A DNA stretch of 64,000 nt from Hazenella coriacea (GTDB taxonomy: Bacteria > Bacillota > Bacilli > Thermoactinomycetales > Thermoactinomycetaceae), in assembly GCF_004341825.1 (NCBI RefSeq), contig NZ_SMAG01000001.1:248001-312000 (forward strand). The letters are read 5' to 3'. A model generated the notes under the pieces. It worked only from the letters and a program-made list of their open reading frames with translations, was not told the origin of the DNA and made no database searches. Below, in pieces: positions 1 through 7,689 of this stretch. The stretch's first letter is position 1; each line of letters begins with the position of its first letter. The position numbers were made by a program, and so were the translations under genes.

Positions 1-390
1 TTCATACCAATAATTGACATAGAAGATTTTTTCATTATCTATTATGTTCCCACCATGAATAACCAATTCCCCCTTAGCTTTTCGTCTCAGTAAAACCATC
101 GAAACATCCTGTCCATTCATCTTAGCTAGATGCTCTTCGATGGATTGCCAATCTGGATTTTCAATATAAGGGGCACGATTCATCTTTAATAGCCATTTAC
201 TCATTTCTTCTTTCTTCTCTCCTTTGCCCGCTCTCGAGAAACTTAGTTCATTGTGCTTTTGTTGAAGTTGCTCATAAACTTTATTAAGAACCCATTGCAT
301 TTTTTGTGCTTCTTCACTTAAACCTTTATTGAATTGGGTTAATGATTTCTTGAACTTTTCTAACACTTCCAAGGATACATGAGCATCCAT
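1..390 (-). CDS. Partial unknown protein, last gene seen of the WXG/FtsK operon
   Basis: The frame opens with ATG at 390 and stays open to the window edge, so about 130 N-terminal residues are seen. It begins MDAHVSLEVLEKFKKSL. The first 55 residues are helical and rich in Q, K and E (coiled-coil-like); later there is a W-Q-S-I-E-E segment and a beta-rich stretch with V-I-H-G-G. I do not recognise the family. It starts 23 bases after the stop of the FtsK-like gene, with an AGGTGA ribosome site just upstream, so it is very likely co-transcribed with it. A helical N-terminus in a WXG/FtsK operon would suit a secreted substrate or an assembly factor, but that is inference. The C-terminal part, which might settle its function, is outside the window. 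Confidence 0.7.
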   Translation of the reverse strand, partial: MDAHVSLEVLEKFKKSLTQFNKGLSEEAQKMQWVLNKVYEQLQQKHNELSFSRAGKGEKKEEMSKWLLKMNRAPYIENPDWQSIEEHLAKMNGQDVSMVLLRRKAKGELVIHGGNIIDNEKIFYVNYWYE

Positions 391-413
391 CACTTCACCT
401 ACTTTGTGAGATG

Positions 414-3400
414 CTAACCCTGACCGACAATCTCCCTAATAAACTCCGATTTCCATTCTTTACTAGGGTATTGAAAAGGTTGAAACTTTCGAAACTCGCC
501 AGATAAGTCTCGGCAAATCGCAAACTTGCCTTTTAGATCCGTAGCGATATTTTCTCCTAGAAACTTGTTAGAGTCTTCTTCACGTAATAACAGAGCGATT
601 TTGTAGCCAAAAAGATCTTGGGTACCATATGGAAATTTGTTGAGGTTTCCATAGGTGTCACACCACATGATTGTATAAATCCCCAGTGCTGGACCATCGT
701 TGAGGATCTCAAGAAACATTTTCCCAACGGGCTTCTCTTGATCGAAGTCTAGGGAAAATGAATTTTCATCAGCTGTCTTAATGATGAGACGAATCCGCTG
801 AATCCCATGAACAAATAAATAATATGGAGAACGATTCTGACTCCCTCCAGAACGGCGTTGGTCCATTTCTTCATAAAGCCAAGTGATTTGTTTTTGCAAC
901 TCGCTATCGTTACTAACTTTACGTATATGGCTACCTGTCTGCTCAATCAGAAGATCTACAGTATCATTTCGATGGTTATGAAGCGGTCGATAATCAACGA
1001 AAATAATGCGCGTTTCAGAGGAAGCATGAGAGCCCGAACACAAAGCTGAGCATAGTGAATAATAGATCATCCTTCGTGCAAGTCCCTCATCCTGACCCAA
1101 GATCACCACATTATCCTCATGCTGATATTGTAAATGGATGGTGGTATAAGGAGGTGCAACTCGAACCGATTTGCCCAACCATAAGATAGAGCCGTAATCA
1201 TCTTCGCTTCTTCTAAATAGGAGAGCTGGATCCTCCATAGTAGCCTCTGCTTGACTTGAAAAAACTTCGGCCTCATACACATACCCTTGTTGTGAACTAT
1301 ACTCCCCGATTTTTTGGAGAATCTCTACTTGGTATTTTCGATCCAGATAGGCAATTCTAAACTTTACATTGGTCGCATTGCCAGCATCACTATTATAAAT
1401 AGCTACGCCCACTTCTTGTCCTAAACTGGCAATCCCATCATTATCTTGTCCTAGTAACACACGAGCGTCTTTTTCGTCTGCTTTTAAACCAATTCTTACT
1501 GCCATTTGAGACAGGGTTGAGGTTTCAAGTGACGAATTCATCACTGTAGAGACGGTTTGTGATGATAAAATCACATGAATCCCAAATGATCTTCCCCGTC
1601 TAACCAGGTCATCCAAGATCGCTGCACAATTATGAGCCACTTTACGATTTTTCTGCGTATCAAAAAGAACCTGAAATTCATCAATAACCAGAAGGATTCT
1701 TGGCATGGTTTGCCCTGTTTTTTCTCGGTAATTCATGATATTTTGAACAGATTGCTTTTTAAATAGATCTCCACGACGACTTAGTTCTTGTTGGAGCTCG
1801 ATCAAGATACTTTCGCCAAATTCTTGTTCACTCTCCAGAGCGAGAACCTTTACATGGGGGATCCGATGGGTGGCGTACTCGCTAAATTCTACACCTTCCT
1901 TGAAGTCCAATAGGAATAGGTTCAACTCATCTGGGCTATAGTTGATACATGCACTTGTGATCAACGTGTGTAGTAACGAGGTTTTTCCTGATCCTGTCTT
2001 TCCTGCAATAATGGCATGCTGAGAAGTATCTGCACCAAAAATCAAGGGATGAATCTCACCAGCTCCTGTTTTTCCAATAGGAATCGTTAATGAGTCAGAG
2101 CTACTCTTTGCAAACCAATCGGTCTGCCTAGGAGCAATCACCGAGAAGGGAGTCTCCCTCTTATTGGCAATCACTACTTGTTCGCCTAACTCATCGACGA
2201 AAGCCACCAATTGAGATGATTGTGGTGGAGAAACAAATTCAAATAGAATTTCATTTGATGGGTTACCAATCATTAGATCATTACGATCACTTTGAATGAC
2301 ATTAGAAATTGCTCCCATGTGGTTGATGATTTGCTCAAATGAATCCTGTTGATATTGGGAAACAAATTCCGAGTTATATGTAACAATTACATGTACACCA
2401 CATTTGCTCCCATTTTCGATGATATAGAGTAGTTTTTCCATCATTTCTACAGTGAAATTTTTGGGGAAGTCTAATACAGTTAACAGTTTGTAGCTTTCAG
2501 CATTTTCCTTGGCGAAGGTGTTGTATTCATAGATATCTCCAAATCCAGTCCCGGAAGATAATTTAAATTGGATGATGTGATCAATATGGTTATACACATC
2601 ATCCAGAGCTTGACGAATCGCATCTTGACTTGTAAACACTTGTTTCCCTACTATTTTTTCATCTTTAGATGATAATTTCATATAAGGCGAGAAGATTCGG
2701 CCTGCATTTTTGGGATCTATGAAGATACAATGTAATTGTGTAGGTGGTAACTGGGCAAGCATTCGGGCGATCACAGCTTGGACACCTTGATTTACCTGAT
2801 CTTCAATCAAAAAGTTGGATTGGATCAGTAATGAACATATATCATTGAATTGAAATGCATAAGGCATAAGGATGTAGTCTTCATTGATGAATTCTTCATA
2901 CCTTTCTAATATTTCCTTTGATCGTTCTGGTGAATCTAAGTGATTAAGTCTTACTTTCATGGTACCGATCTGAATAACTGGGATTTCCTCACCAGGATGG
3001 GTATAATGGGAAAAATCAGGTTCATATAAACTGATTCGCTTGGCGATTGCCTGCAACATATAAGGTGGCATCATTTCTTCAAGCTGTATCTTAAATGTAT
3101 CTTCTGCCTTTTCCCTCATAGTAGCTTCAGTAAGCTTGAGTTGATGAAGCTGTTCTCTTTGACTATTCTCAAGCTCTTCCATTAAACGAGCATACTTTCT
3201 TTCCGCTTCACTCATTTGCTTACAAAGATGCTCTTGAACTTCACTCTGTATTCGATCATGAATTGTATTTGCTCGTTCCACCAAATACTTGATTTCGGCA
3301 TACTTTTTGGGTCTATTTCCAACCAGAAGATGAATCACAGATCGTTTTCTGAGTAAATCAATTCCAAGCTGCTCAATTCGATCTGCAATGGCTTGCATCT

Positions 3401-3761
3401 CACGAACAGGGTCTCGAATATGATCAAATGGATATAAATAATGATCAGCAATTTGAAGATGGTCTCTTTTCTTGTAATACTCAGGATCAAGGATCGAAAA
3501 TTCACTTTCGTGTGCAATTGCAATCGAATAATACTTTGTAATCCCAGCTGTAACCTGATCACTTTCCTCTTGATATGTACGTTTTTCGGCTTCTAACTCA
3601 GCCCCTAATCGACTCTTTTCACTTCGATAAGACTCATGGATTGACTCTTGTTCTGCTTCATAATCCCTCTCGATTTTATGAATTGCTTGAGTATAGTTAT
3701 CGATTGATGTTCGAATGTTATCAACGCAGTCTAGAATATTGGTGGCAAATTTATTCATCAA
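414..3761 (-). CDS. Coiled-coil FtsK/SpoIIIE-type ATPase, EssC-like motor
   Basis: This 1115-residue protein is a probable membrane-associated or cytosolic motor of a type-VII-like secretion system. Residues 1-60 and about 150-240 are charged coiled coil. Three consecutive FtsK-like modules follow. The first (about 290-540) shows no P-loop. The second has Walker A at 587-594 (G-K-T-G-S-G-K-T) and Walker B ending in D694-E695, followed by the S-S-Q-T segment typical of FtsK/HerA motors. The third (about 890-1100) has a strand ending F-V-D-Y but no P-loop. This one-active, two-degenerate layout recalls EssC/EccC, but the usual N-terminal FHA domains and transmembrane helices are replaced by coiled coil. 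The start lies 11 bases after the WXG-like gene at 3773-4069. Established: FtsK-type ATPases drive WXG100 export. Inferred: this one serves the neighbouring WXG-like proteins. Confidence 0.88.
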   Translation of the reverse strand: MMNKFATNILDCVDNIRTSIDNYTQAIHKIERDYEAEQESIHESYRSEKSRLGAELEAEKRTYQEESDQVTAGITKYYSIAIAHESEFSILDPEYYKKRDHLQIADHYLYPFDHIRDPVREMQAIADRIEQLGIDLLRKRSVIHLLVGNRPKKYAEIKYLVERANTIHDRIQSEVQEHLCKQMSEAERKYARLMEELENSQREQLHQLKLTEATMREKAEDTFKIQLEEMMPPYMLQAIAKRISLYEPDFSHYTHPGEEIPVIQIGTMKVRLNHLDSPERSKEILERYEEFINEDYILMPYAFQFNDICSLLIQSNFLIEDQVNQGVQAVIARMLAQLPPTQLHCIFIDPKNAGRIFSPYMKLSSKDEKIVGKQVFTSQDAIRQALDDVYNHIDHIIQFKLSSGTGFGDIYEYNTFAKENAESYKLLTVLDFPKNFTVEMMEKLLYIIENGSKCGVHVIVTYNSEFVSQYQQDSFEQIINHMGAISNVIQSDRNDLMIGNPSNEILFEFVSPPQSSQLVAFVDELGEQVVIANKRETPFSVIAPRQTDWFAKSSSDSLTIPIGKTGAGEIHPLIFGADTSQHAIIAGKTGSGKTSLLHTLITSACINYSPDELNLFLLDFKEGVEFSEYATHRIPHVKVLALESEQEFGESILIELQQELSRRGDLFKKQSVQNIMNYREKTGQTMPRILLVIDEFQVLFDTQKNRKVAHNCAAILDDLVRRGRSFGIHVILSSQTVSTVMNSSLETSTLSQMAVRIGLKADEKDARVLLGQDNDGIASLGQEVGVAIYNSDAGNATNVKFRIAYLDRKYQVEILQKIGEYSSQQGYVYEAEVFSSQAEATMEDPALLFRRSEDDYGSILWLGKSVRVAPPYTTIHLQYQHEDNVVILGQDEGLARRMIYYSLCSALCSGSHASSETRIIFVDYRPLHNHRNDTVDLLIEQTGSHIRKVSNDSELQKQITWLYEEMDQRRSGGSQNRSPYYLFVHGIQRIRLIIKTADENSFSLDFDQEKPVGKMFLEILNDGPALGIYTIMWCDTYGNLNKFPYGTQDLFGYKIALLLREEDSNKFLGENIATDLKGKFAICRDLSGEFRKFQPFQYPSKEWKSEFIREIVGQG

Positions 3762-3772
3762 TCACTCTCTCC

Positions 3773-4069
3773 TTATGGGAGATAACCTCTCTTTTCTATT
3801 TCACAAATGATGGAGTACACTTGATTGATCCGACTCAAAAGCTGTCCTTCAGAAGACAAAACGGGTGCGATCTCCGACTGTTCAAATTTTTTCCGTTGCG
3901 AATCTCTCCATTGCGGTTCGATGGATTGCCAATCAGAACTTAAAGTCTTAAATAAACTCTGACACTTCGCAGCAATTTCAGAAATGGTTGAAGAAGGTCT
4001 CATCATGCTCACATCCTTAGCTTCATCAAAATGAGGTACAGCCACTCGCTCTTCAACTACCACTTGCAA
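3773..4069 (-). CDS. WXG100-like small helical protein (W-R-D variant), second copy
   Basis: A 98-residue protein with a predicted helix-turn-helix hairpin. The turn carries PQWRDSQRKKFEQ at about residues 53-65, which matches the place of the W-x-G turn of ESAT-6/WXG100 proteins but with Asp in place of Gly. The N-terminal 20 residues (V-V-V-E-E-R-V-A-V-P) are an unusual extension. Its start overlaps the end of the upstream membrane-protein gene by 17 bases, suggesting translational coupling, and the FtsK-like gene follows after 11 bases. WXG100 proteins are small dimeric substrates or structural partners of type VII secretion. The assignment rests on size, helix pattern, motif and context; sequence identity to classical EsxA is low. 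Confidence 0.72.
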   Translation of the reverse strand: MQVVVEERVAVPHFDEAKDVSMMRPSSTISEIAAKCQSLFKTLSSDWQSIEPQWRDSQRKKFEQSEIAPVLSSEGQLLSRINQVYSIICEIEKRGYLP

Positions 4070-4523
4070 ATTTACATATCTTACCTACAATCATCATAAT
4101 CACTAACATGAAAAAAATCGCGATCAACCAGACTAATAACCGCATAGCGATATAACACCCAACAGCTACTCCTAATGGCAAAAGTAGGGTCCATCCATAT
4201 TCGATTCCATCATAGGTCTTCGCCCATTTATAATTATAAAAAGCGGTAATCGCCGTCCCAAATACACATCCAATGAGCAAGCCCGCAAAAAGATTCTGAA
4301 CGTGAAAATATTCACTTGTCCACAAAATGCTACCAAAAACCCCATAAATGATTGCAGAGCAGACTAAGGTATTGATCTTGAAACTGAGCACTTTTCCCTC
4401 AAGCGCAGCTAGACGCATTTTATTGTGGATCTGTGACATGTCACTAAATCCACCATTGATATGACTATGATCATTTCTTGCGATCATTTCCCCTTCTTCA
4501 TGGATACTCGACAGCAACTCCAA
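4053..4523 (-). CDS. Four-helix integral membrane protein of the WXG/FtsK operon
   Basis: A 156-residue protein of unknown family. The first 50 residues are soluble (N-D-H-S-H-I-N-G-G region, then a short amphipathic helix). Hydrophobic segments lie at about 53-70, 76-95, 110-125 and 127-148, followed by a short basic tail. It lies between the two WXG-like genes, 102 bases downstream of the first and overlapping the second. The FtsK-like protein has no obvious transmembrane helix, so this protein is the natural membrane anchor or channel candidate for the system. That is inference from context: I see no similarity to EssA, EssB, EsaA or EccD. A start at the inner methionine (E-M-I-A-R-N) is also possible. 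Confidence 0.75.
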   Translation of the reverse strand: MELLSSIHEEGEMIARNDHSHINGGFSDMSQIHNKMRLAALEGKVLSFKINTLVCSAIIYGVFGSILWTSEYFHVQNLFAGLLIGCVFGTAITAFYNYKWAKTYDGIEYGWTLLLPLGVAVGCYIAMRLLVWLIAIFFMLVIMMIVGKICKFASGS

Positions 4524-4625
4524 CCCTCCTTTACGAAAAACTCCATATGAACATCAGAAGCCTATTTTTCAAAATGACTTCTCACTTAGAAATCATGAAA
4601 AATAAGGCTTCTATTACTTACAAAC

Positions 4626-4889
4626 TTATCTTAAATAGTCATCCAATTGGGAGGCTTTCGCATTAAGGTGTTGAATATAACTTTCAAACTCAGGTAACCG
4701 ATTCTTAATCTGGCTGATCATCGACTCAAGCTCTTGGCCAAATTTTTGATGTTGAGCATCTCTCCATTGTCCCCCCACATTCGAATGAGCAGATTTTAAA
4801 GTTTGGAGTAATTGATTTTGTTGCTGTACAAATCGTTGAATTTGTTTTGCATAGTTTCTAACGGCCTCAGGAGAGTTGATTACATTCAT
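4626..4889 (-). CDS. WXG100-like small helical protein (W-R-D variant), first gene of operon
   Basis: An 87-residue protein with two long amphipathic helices around a turn, GGQWRDAQHQKFGQE, at about residues 39-53. Size and layout fit the WXG100/ESAT-6 superfamily, with W-R-D in place of W-x-G. Q-rich heptads (I-Q-R-F-V-Q-Q-Q-N-Q-L) precede the turn and hydrophobic heptads follow it. There is no signal peptide. A strong AGGAGG ribosome site precedes the ATG, and this appears to be the first gene of a five-gene minus-strand operon ending in the FtsK-like motor. It is likely the exported or structural partner of that motor. The turn motif is nearly the same in the second copy at 3773-4069 (W-R-D, then K-F), so the variation is shared, not random. 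Confidence 0.78.
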   Translation of the reverse strand: MNVINSPEAVRNYAKQIQRFVQQQNQLLQTLKSAHSNVGGQWRDAQHQKFGQELESMISQIKNRLPEFESYIQHLNAKASQLDDYLR

Positions 4890-4946
4890 CCTAGTACCTC
4901 CTCTAGGTTGTAAAAATTCGATTTTCGAAAATAAAATGACTTTAAT

Positions 4947-4970
4947 ACTCTATAATGAGCATTTTTAGTG
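4947..4970 (+). repeat. Repeat family A, solo left end
   Basis: The sequence CTCTATAATGAGCATTTTTA matches the left boundary of the longer family A copies at 8817, 14747 (reverse) and 35923. The rest of the unit is missing here. Confidence 0.55.
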
Positions 4971-5080
4971 AAAAATTAATGATTTTGTAATTTTTTCATT
5001 TTATCTATTATTGTTTGTCTATGGGGGTTATGTCAAGTGGGAGAGGGGGGAGAATAATTCTTTTGATGTTAAATTTTGAC

Positions 5081-5185
5081 TCAGTAGTGTCGATGAACCT
5101 GAGCATCGGAACAATTTCCCCCTCCATGAACTTGTACCTTTGCTAAGAAGAGGTAAAGCCTGTTTCACTCAACATCCTACTAATC
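5081..5185 (-). repeat. Repeat family B, partial inverted copy
   Basis: Starts with TCAGTAGTGTCGATGA. It then matches the reverse complement of the right part of the copy at 8515-8777, including GCATCGGA, a CTCCATGA(A/G)CTTGT block and an AAGAAG block. The other end is not clear. Confidence 0.6.
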
Positions 5186-5228
5186 TTGACTAAGTAATTT
5201 CGTGATGAAATGACAAGGCAACGGACTC

Positions 5229-5732
5229 TTAGCACTTCCAATTCATACCTTTTTCTTTTTGATTAATCACTTGGGATAACTCTTTTCTTTCTTCTACTGC
5301 CTCAGTTATTACATCTCGAACATTTATTAATGGTTGACTCTCGTTATGTATACCATCCATGTTATTAGATTTTTTGGAAAGAGAAGGGACTAAATCTTTT
5401 CCTGTTTGCTGCTTATAGAGTTCATTAATTCTATTCATAATCGCCGAGAACTGACTGCTGTTATGCGTCAATATTTGTTCATTAGCTTCTTTGGTCTGTT
5501 CTATTTTTTGTTCATGAGAATTTTTAGGAGAACTAAGATTTTTCTGCTCTTCAAATTGATTATTGTATTCTTTTTCAATTGATTTTGCTATTTCTTCAAT
5601 ATAGGAAGGATATCTTCCTTGCTTTAAAGCATAATCATATTCAAGAAATTGCAAAGCTTTCATTTTTTCAGTTTGAGAAGCCTTCTCCCAATTTGAAGTG
5701 TGAAACATTCTCAAGTATGATTGTGACCACAT
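5229..5732 (-). CDS. Unknown 167-residue protein coupled to the paralogue array
   Basis: I do not recognise a family with confidence. The N-terminal third is compact (W-E-K-A-S-Q-T-E-K-M-K-A-L-Q-F-L-E-Y-D, then K-Q-G-R-Y-P), a pattern resembling a short helical segment found in some phage and polymorphic-toxin proteins. The rest is highly charged, Q/N/E-rich and probably disordered or coiled coil. There is no signal peptide or membrane segment. Its ATG lies two bases after the TAA of the array copy at 5735-6043 (TAA-GG-ATG), so it is probably translated by coupling. It could be a toxin-like or partner protein of the array family, or a fragment of a larger toxin; the sequence alone does not decide. 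Confidence 0.65.
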   Translation of the reverse strand: MWSQSYLRMFHTSNWEKASQTEKMKALQFLEYDYALKQGRYPSYIEEIAKSIEKEYNNQFEEQKNLSSPKNSHEQKIEQTKEANEQILTHNSSQFSAIMNRINELYKQQTGKDLVPSLSKKSNNMDGIHNESQPLINVRDVITEAVEERKELSQVINQKEKGMNWKC

Positions 5733-5734
5733 CC

Positions 5735-6043
5735 TTATTTATAGAAGAAGAAAGGAACCGATTTGAATTTTGCGGCTTTTTGGGGCTCTTTCATAAATGC
5801 ACTCATGAGAAACAGAGCACTGGTAAAGTTACTATCCCATTTATCCATAATATATTTGAGTGTAACACCCTCCACTTCAATTTCTTCAGAGATCGTCCGA
5901 TCCTCAATCCACTGTTGTAATGCTTTTTGTAATGGCTCTTGCAGTCTTTTTAAGCTTTCAATTTTATCTTCTGCTTGGTGTTGATAATAGTTACATTCGG
6001 TCAAAAGGATTTCTTTTAATTTTTCTTCGTTAAAGAGTGACAT
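5735..6043 (-). CDS. Array family copy 1, putative immunity-like protein
   Basis: A 102-residue soluble acidic protein. The start at 6043 is chosen over the upstream ATG at 6064 because AAGGAGG sits seven bases before it. Family features: MS-L-F-N-E-E-K-L-K-E-I-L-L at the N-terminus, a central A-L-Q-Q-W-I-E-D-R-T-I-S-E-E-I-E-V-E-G-V block, then a helical segment (F-T-S-A-L-F-L-M-S) and a C-terminal F-K-S-V-P-F-F-F tail. The family is unknown to me. Arrays of similar small single-domain genes near type-VII-like loci are often immunity proteins, but no function is shown here. This is the downstream-most copy and is followed immediately by the 167-residue gene. Confidence 0.8.
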   Translation of the reverse strand: MSLFNEEKLKEILLTECNYYQHQAEDKIESLKRLQEPLQKALQQWIEDRTISEEIEVEGVTLKYIMDKWDSNFTSALFLMSAFMKEPQKAAKFKSVPFFFYK

Positions 6044-6077
6044 TCTGTTTTCCTCCTTGTGCACTTTATTTGTTTTA

Positions 6078-6090
6078 TCTATTATAGCAT
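6078..6090 (-). promoter_or_regulatory. Extended -10 promoter before array copy 1
   Basis: On the minus strand the sequence reads TGCTATAAT, a perfect extended -10. No good -35 box is visible. The same TGCTATAAT lies before copy 4 (7438-7450), and a relative of it lies before broken copy 5 (8031-8040). Confidence 0.5.
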
Positions 6091-6194
6091 TTTAATTATT
6101 CTTGATAATGTTATATTTTTTGCAAACTAACAATATGTAAATAATTAGCATACTAAACAAAAAAGAACATTTTTGCCTTTATACTATTACATCC

Positions 6195-6506
6195 TTATTT
6201 AATAAAAAAGAAAGGAATTGATTTGAACTTTATAGCATCTTGGGGCTCATCCATAAATGTACTCATAAGAAACAAGGCACTGGTGAAATTACTTTCCCAT
6301 TTATCCATAATATATTGAAGTGTAACACCCTCCACTTCAATTTCTTCAGAGACTGTTCGATCCTCGATCCATTGTTGCAATGCTTTTTGTAATGGCTCTT
6401 GCAGTCTTTTTAAGCTTTCAATTTTCTTTTCTGCTTGGTATTGATAAAAGTTACATTCATTCAAAAGGATTTCTTTTAGCTTCTCTTCGTTAAAAAATGA
6501 TGACAT
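6195..6506 (-). CDS. Array family copy 2
   Basis: A 103-residue member of the array family beginning M-S-S-F-F-N-E-E-K-L-K-E. The frame can extend upstream to 6617 through an AT-rich, hydrophobic 37-residue segment, but that part lies in intergenic-type sequence and the ATG at 6506 aligns with the other copies, so the short form is preferred. If the long form were made it would add one membrane helix (F-I-F-I-F-L-F-F-T-Y-I-I). It is closely similar to copy 1 through the W-I-E-D-R-T block and the F-F-F-I-K tail. Its stop is followed by GG-ATG-TAA: the coupled downstream start seen after copy 1 is present but closed at once. Confidence 0.8.
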   Translation of the reverse strand: MSSFFNEEKLKEILLNECNFYQYQAEKKIESLKRLQEPLQKALQQWIEDRTVSEEIEVEGVTLQYIMDKWESNFTSALFLMSTFMDEPQDAIKFKSIPFFFIK

Positions 6507-6617
6507 TCTGTTTTCCCCATTATGTATTTTATCTATTAAATAATTATAATTATTATTGAATCTTGTTATTTTAAGAATGATATATGTAAAAAATAGAAAA
6601 ATAAAGATAAAAAACAT

Positions 6618-6665
6618 TTAAAGAAGATAGGAATCGATTTGAATCATAGAAAATAAAGGATGATT
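6618..6665 (-). pseudogene. 3' tail remnant of an array family gene
   Basis: The minus strand encodes F-K-S-I-P-I-F-F-K, the conserved C-terminus of the array family, without the rest of the gene. The adjoining bases closely match those of a second remnant at 7556-7600. Confidence 0.5.
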
Positions 6666-6740
6666 ATGTTGATTATAAGTCTTCTATAGATCTTTTATAT
6701 CTACACTTCCAATTTATAACCAGTCTGATCCACTCTTTAT

Positions 6741-7067
6741 TCATCTTTTACCTGTATCCCTTTTGAAGAAAACAGGAATCGACTTAAAATCTTCTACATA
6801 TTTGTGTTCATCCATAAACACACTCATGAGAAATAGAGCACTGGTGAAGTTACATTTCCTTTTTTCTATAATATCTTTCAGCTTAACACCTGCTACTTCA
6901 ATTTCTTCGGAGATGGTTCGATCCTCGATCCATTGTTGCAATGCTATTTGTAATGGCTCTTGGAGTTTCTTCAAGCCTTCAATTTCCTTCTCTGCCTGGT
7001 GATTATAAAAATTACATTCATTCAAAAGGATTTCTTTTAATTTCTCATTGTTAAAAAGTGACGACAT
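6741..7067 (-). CDS. Array family copy 3, with altered C-terminus
   Basis: A 108-residue array family member starting M-S-S-L-F-N-N-E-K-L-K-E, preceded by a GGGGGGACAGA ribosome-site region. It keeps the W-I-E-D-R-T-I-S-E-E-I-E-V block, but the middle differs most from the other copies (A-G-V-K-L-K-D-I-I-E-K-R-K-C). The shared end S-I-P-V-F-F-K runs on into R-D-T-G-K-R because the usual stop is gone, so this copy also lost the coupled downstream start. It is the most divergent of the four long copies, which may reflect a changed partner specificity. Function unknown. Confidence 0.78.
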   Translation of the reverse strand: MSSLFNNEKLKEILLNECNFYNHQAEKEIEGLKKLQEPLQIALQQWIEDRTISEEIEVAGVKLKDIIEKRKCNFTSALFLMSVFMDEHKYVEDFKSIPVFFKRDTGKR

Positions 7068-7100
7068 TCTGTCCCCCCCTTTTATACTATAAAAACATCC

Positions 7101-7433
7101 TTATTTAATGAAGAAAAAAGGAATTGATTTAAACTCTATGGCCTCTTCGGGTTCATCCATAAATACACTCATAAAAGTTAGGGCACTGGTAAAATCACTT
7201 TGACATTTGTCCATAATATATTTAATTGTAATACCTTCTACTTCAATTTCTTCAGAGATCGTTCGATCCTCAATCCACTGTTGCAATGCTCTTTGTAATG
7301 GCTCTTGGAGTTTCTTCAAGCCGTCAATTTCCATTTCTGCCTGGTATTGATAAAAGTTACATTCATTCAAAAGGATTTCTTTTAACATCTCTTCGTTAAA
7401 AAGTGACGATATTCTGTTTTCCCCCTTATGCAT
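7101..7433 (-). CDS. Array family copy 4, canonical start codon changed to ATA
   Basis: A 110-codon frame with all family blocks: S-S-L-F-N-E-E-M-L-K-E, W-I-E-D-R-T-I-S-E-E and the F-F-F-I-K tail. Where copies 1-3 have ATG after the GGGGG/AACAGA ribosome site, this copy has ATA (rc of 7410-7412), so the usual start is lost. Translation would need the ATG at 7433, which puts the ribosome site inside the gene and leaves only a weak site in front. The copy may be poorly expressed or silent. Its stop is followed by GG-ATG, but that frame closes after two more codons. Confidence 0.65.
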   Translation of the reverse strand: MHKGENRISSLFNEEMLKEILLNECNFYQYQAEMEIDGLKKLQEPLQRALQQWIEDRTISEEIEVEGITIKYIMDKCQSDFTSALTFMSVFMDEPEEAIEFKSIPFFFIK

Positions 7434-7437
7434 TTTG

Positions 7438-7450
7438 TCTATTATAGCAT
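7438..7450 (-). promoter_or_regulatory. Extended -10 promoter before array copy 4
   Basis: The minus strand reads TGCTATAAT directly upstream of the copy 4 leader, identical to the element before copy 1. The flanking A/T-rich leader is also conserved, so the promoter was duplicated together with the gene. Confidence 0.5.
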
Positions 7451-7555
7451 TTTAATTATTCTTGAATCTTGTTATTTTTTGATCGTGATAGATCTAAGAA
7501 ATTAGCAAACTAAAGATAAAGAACATTTTCGTCTTTACTCTATACAATACCCTTA

Positions 7556-7600
7556 TTTAAAGAAGACAGGAGTCAATTTGAATCATATAAAATAAAAGAT
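7556..7600 (-). pseudogene. Second 3' tail remnant of the array family
   Basis: Encodes F-K-L-T-P-V-F-F-K followed by TAA on the minus strand, again matching only the family C-terminus. Its neighbouring bases (rc of TAAAATAAAAGATGATT) resemble those of the remnant at 6618-6665, so both came from the same ancestral unit. Confidence 0.5.
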
Positions 7601-7689
7601 GATTGTGATTGGATACATTCCGGAAACAATTTTTCCTTTAGTGACTCTTCAGTTAATGCTTCTAATCCATTCTTCTTTATTCACTTTAG

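Larger units (their letters stand above)
4890..5228. other. Intergenic region with two repeat fragments
   Basis: No gene was recognised here. It presumably holds the promoter of the WXG/FtsK operon. It contains the left end of repeat family A (4947-4970), an inverted partial copy of repeat family B (5081-5185) and a G-rich stretch at about 5036-5050. Confidence 0.6.

Noticed and set aside
3575-3943. A 122-codon plus-strand frame
   Set aside because: It is antisense to the start of the FtsK-like gene and the end of the WXG-like gene, whose frames are much better supported.
6507-6617. Hydrophobic N-terminal extension of array copy 2
   Set aside because: It lies in AT-rich intergenic sequence, while the ATG at 6506 aligns with the other copies and has a ribosome site.
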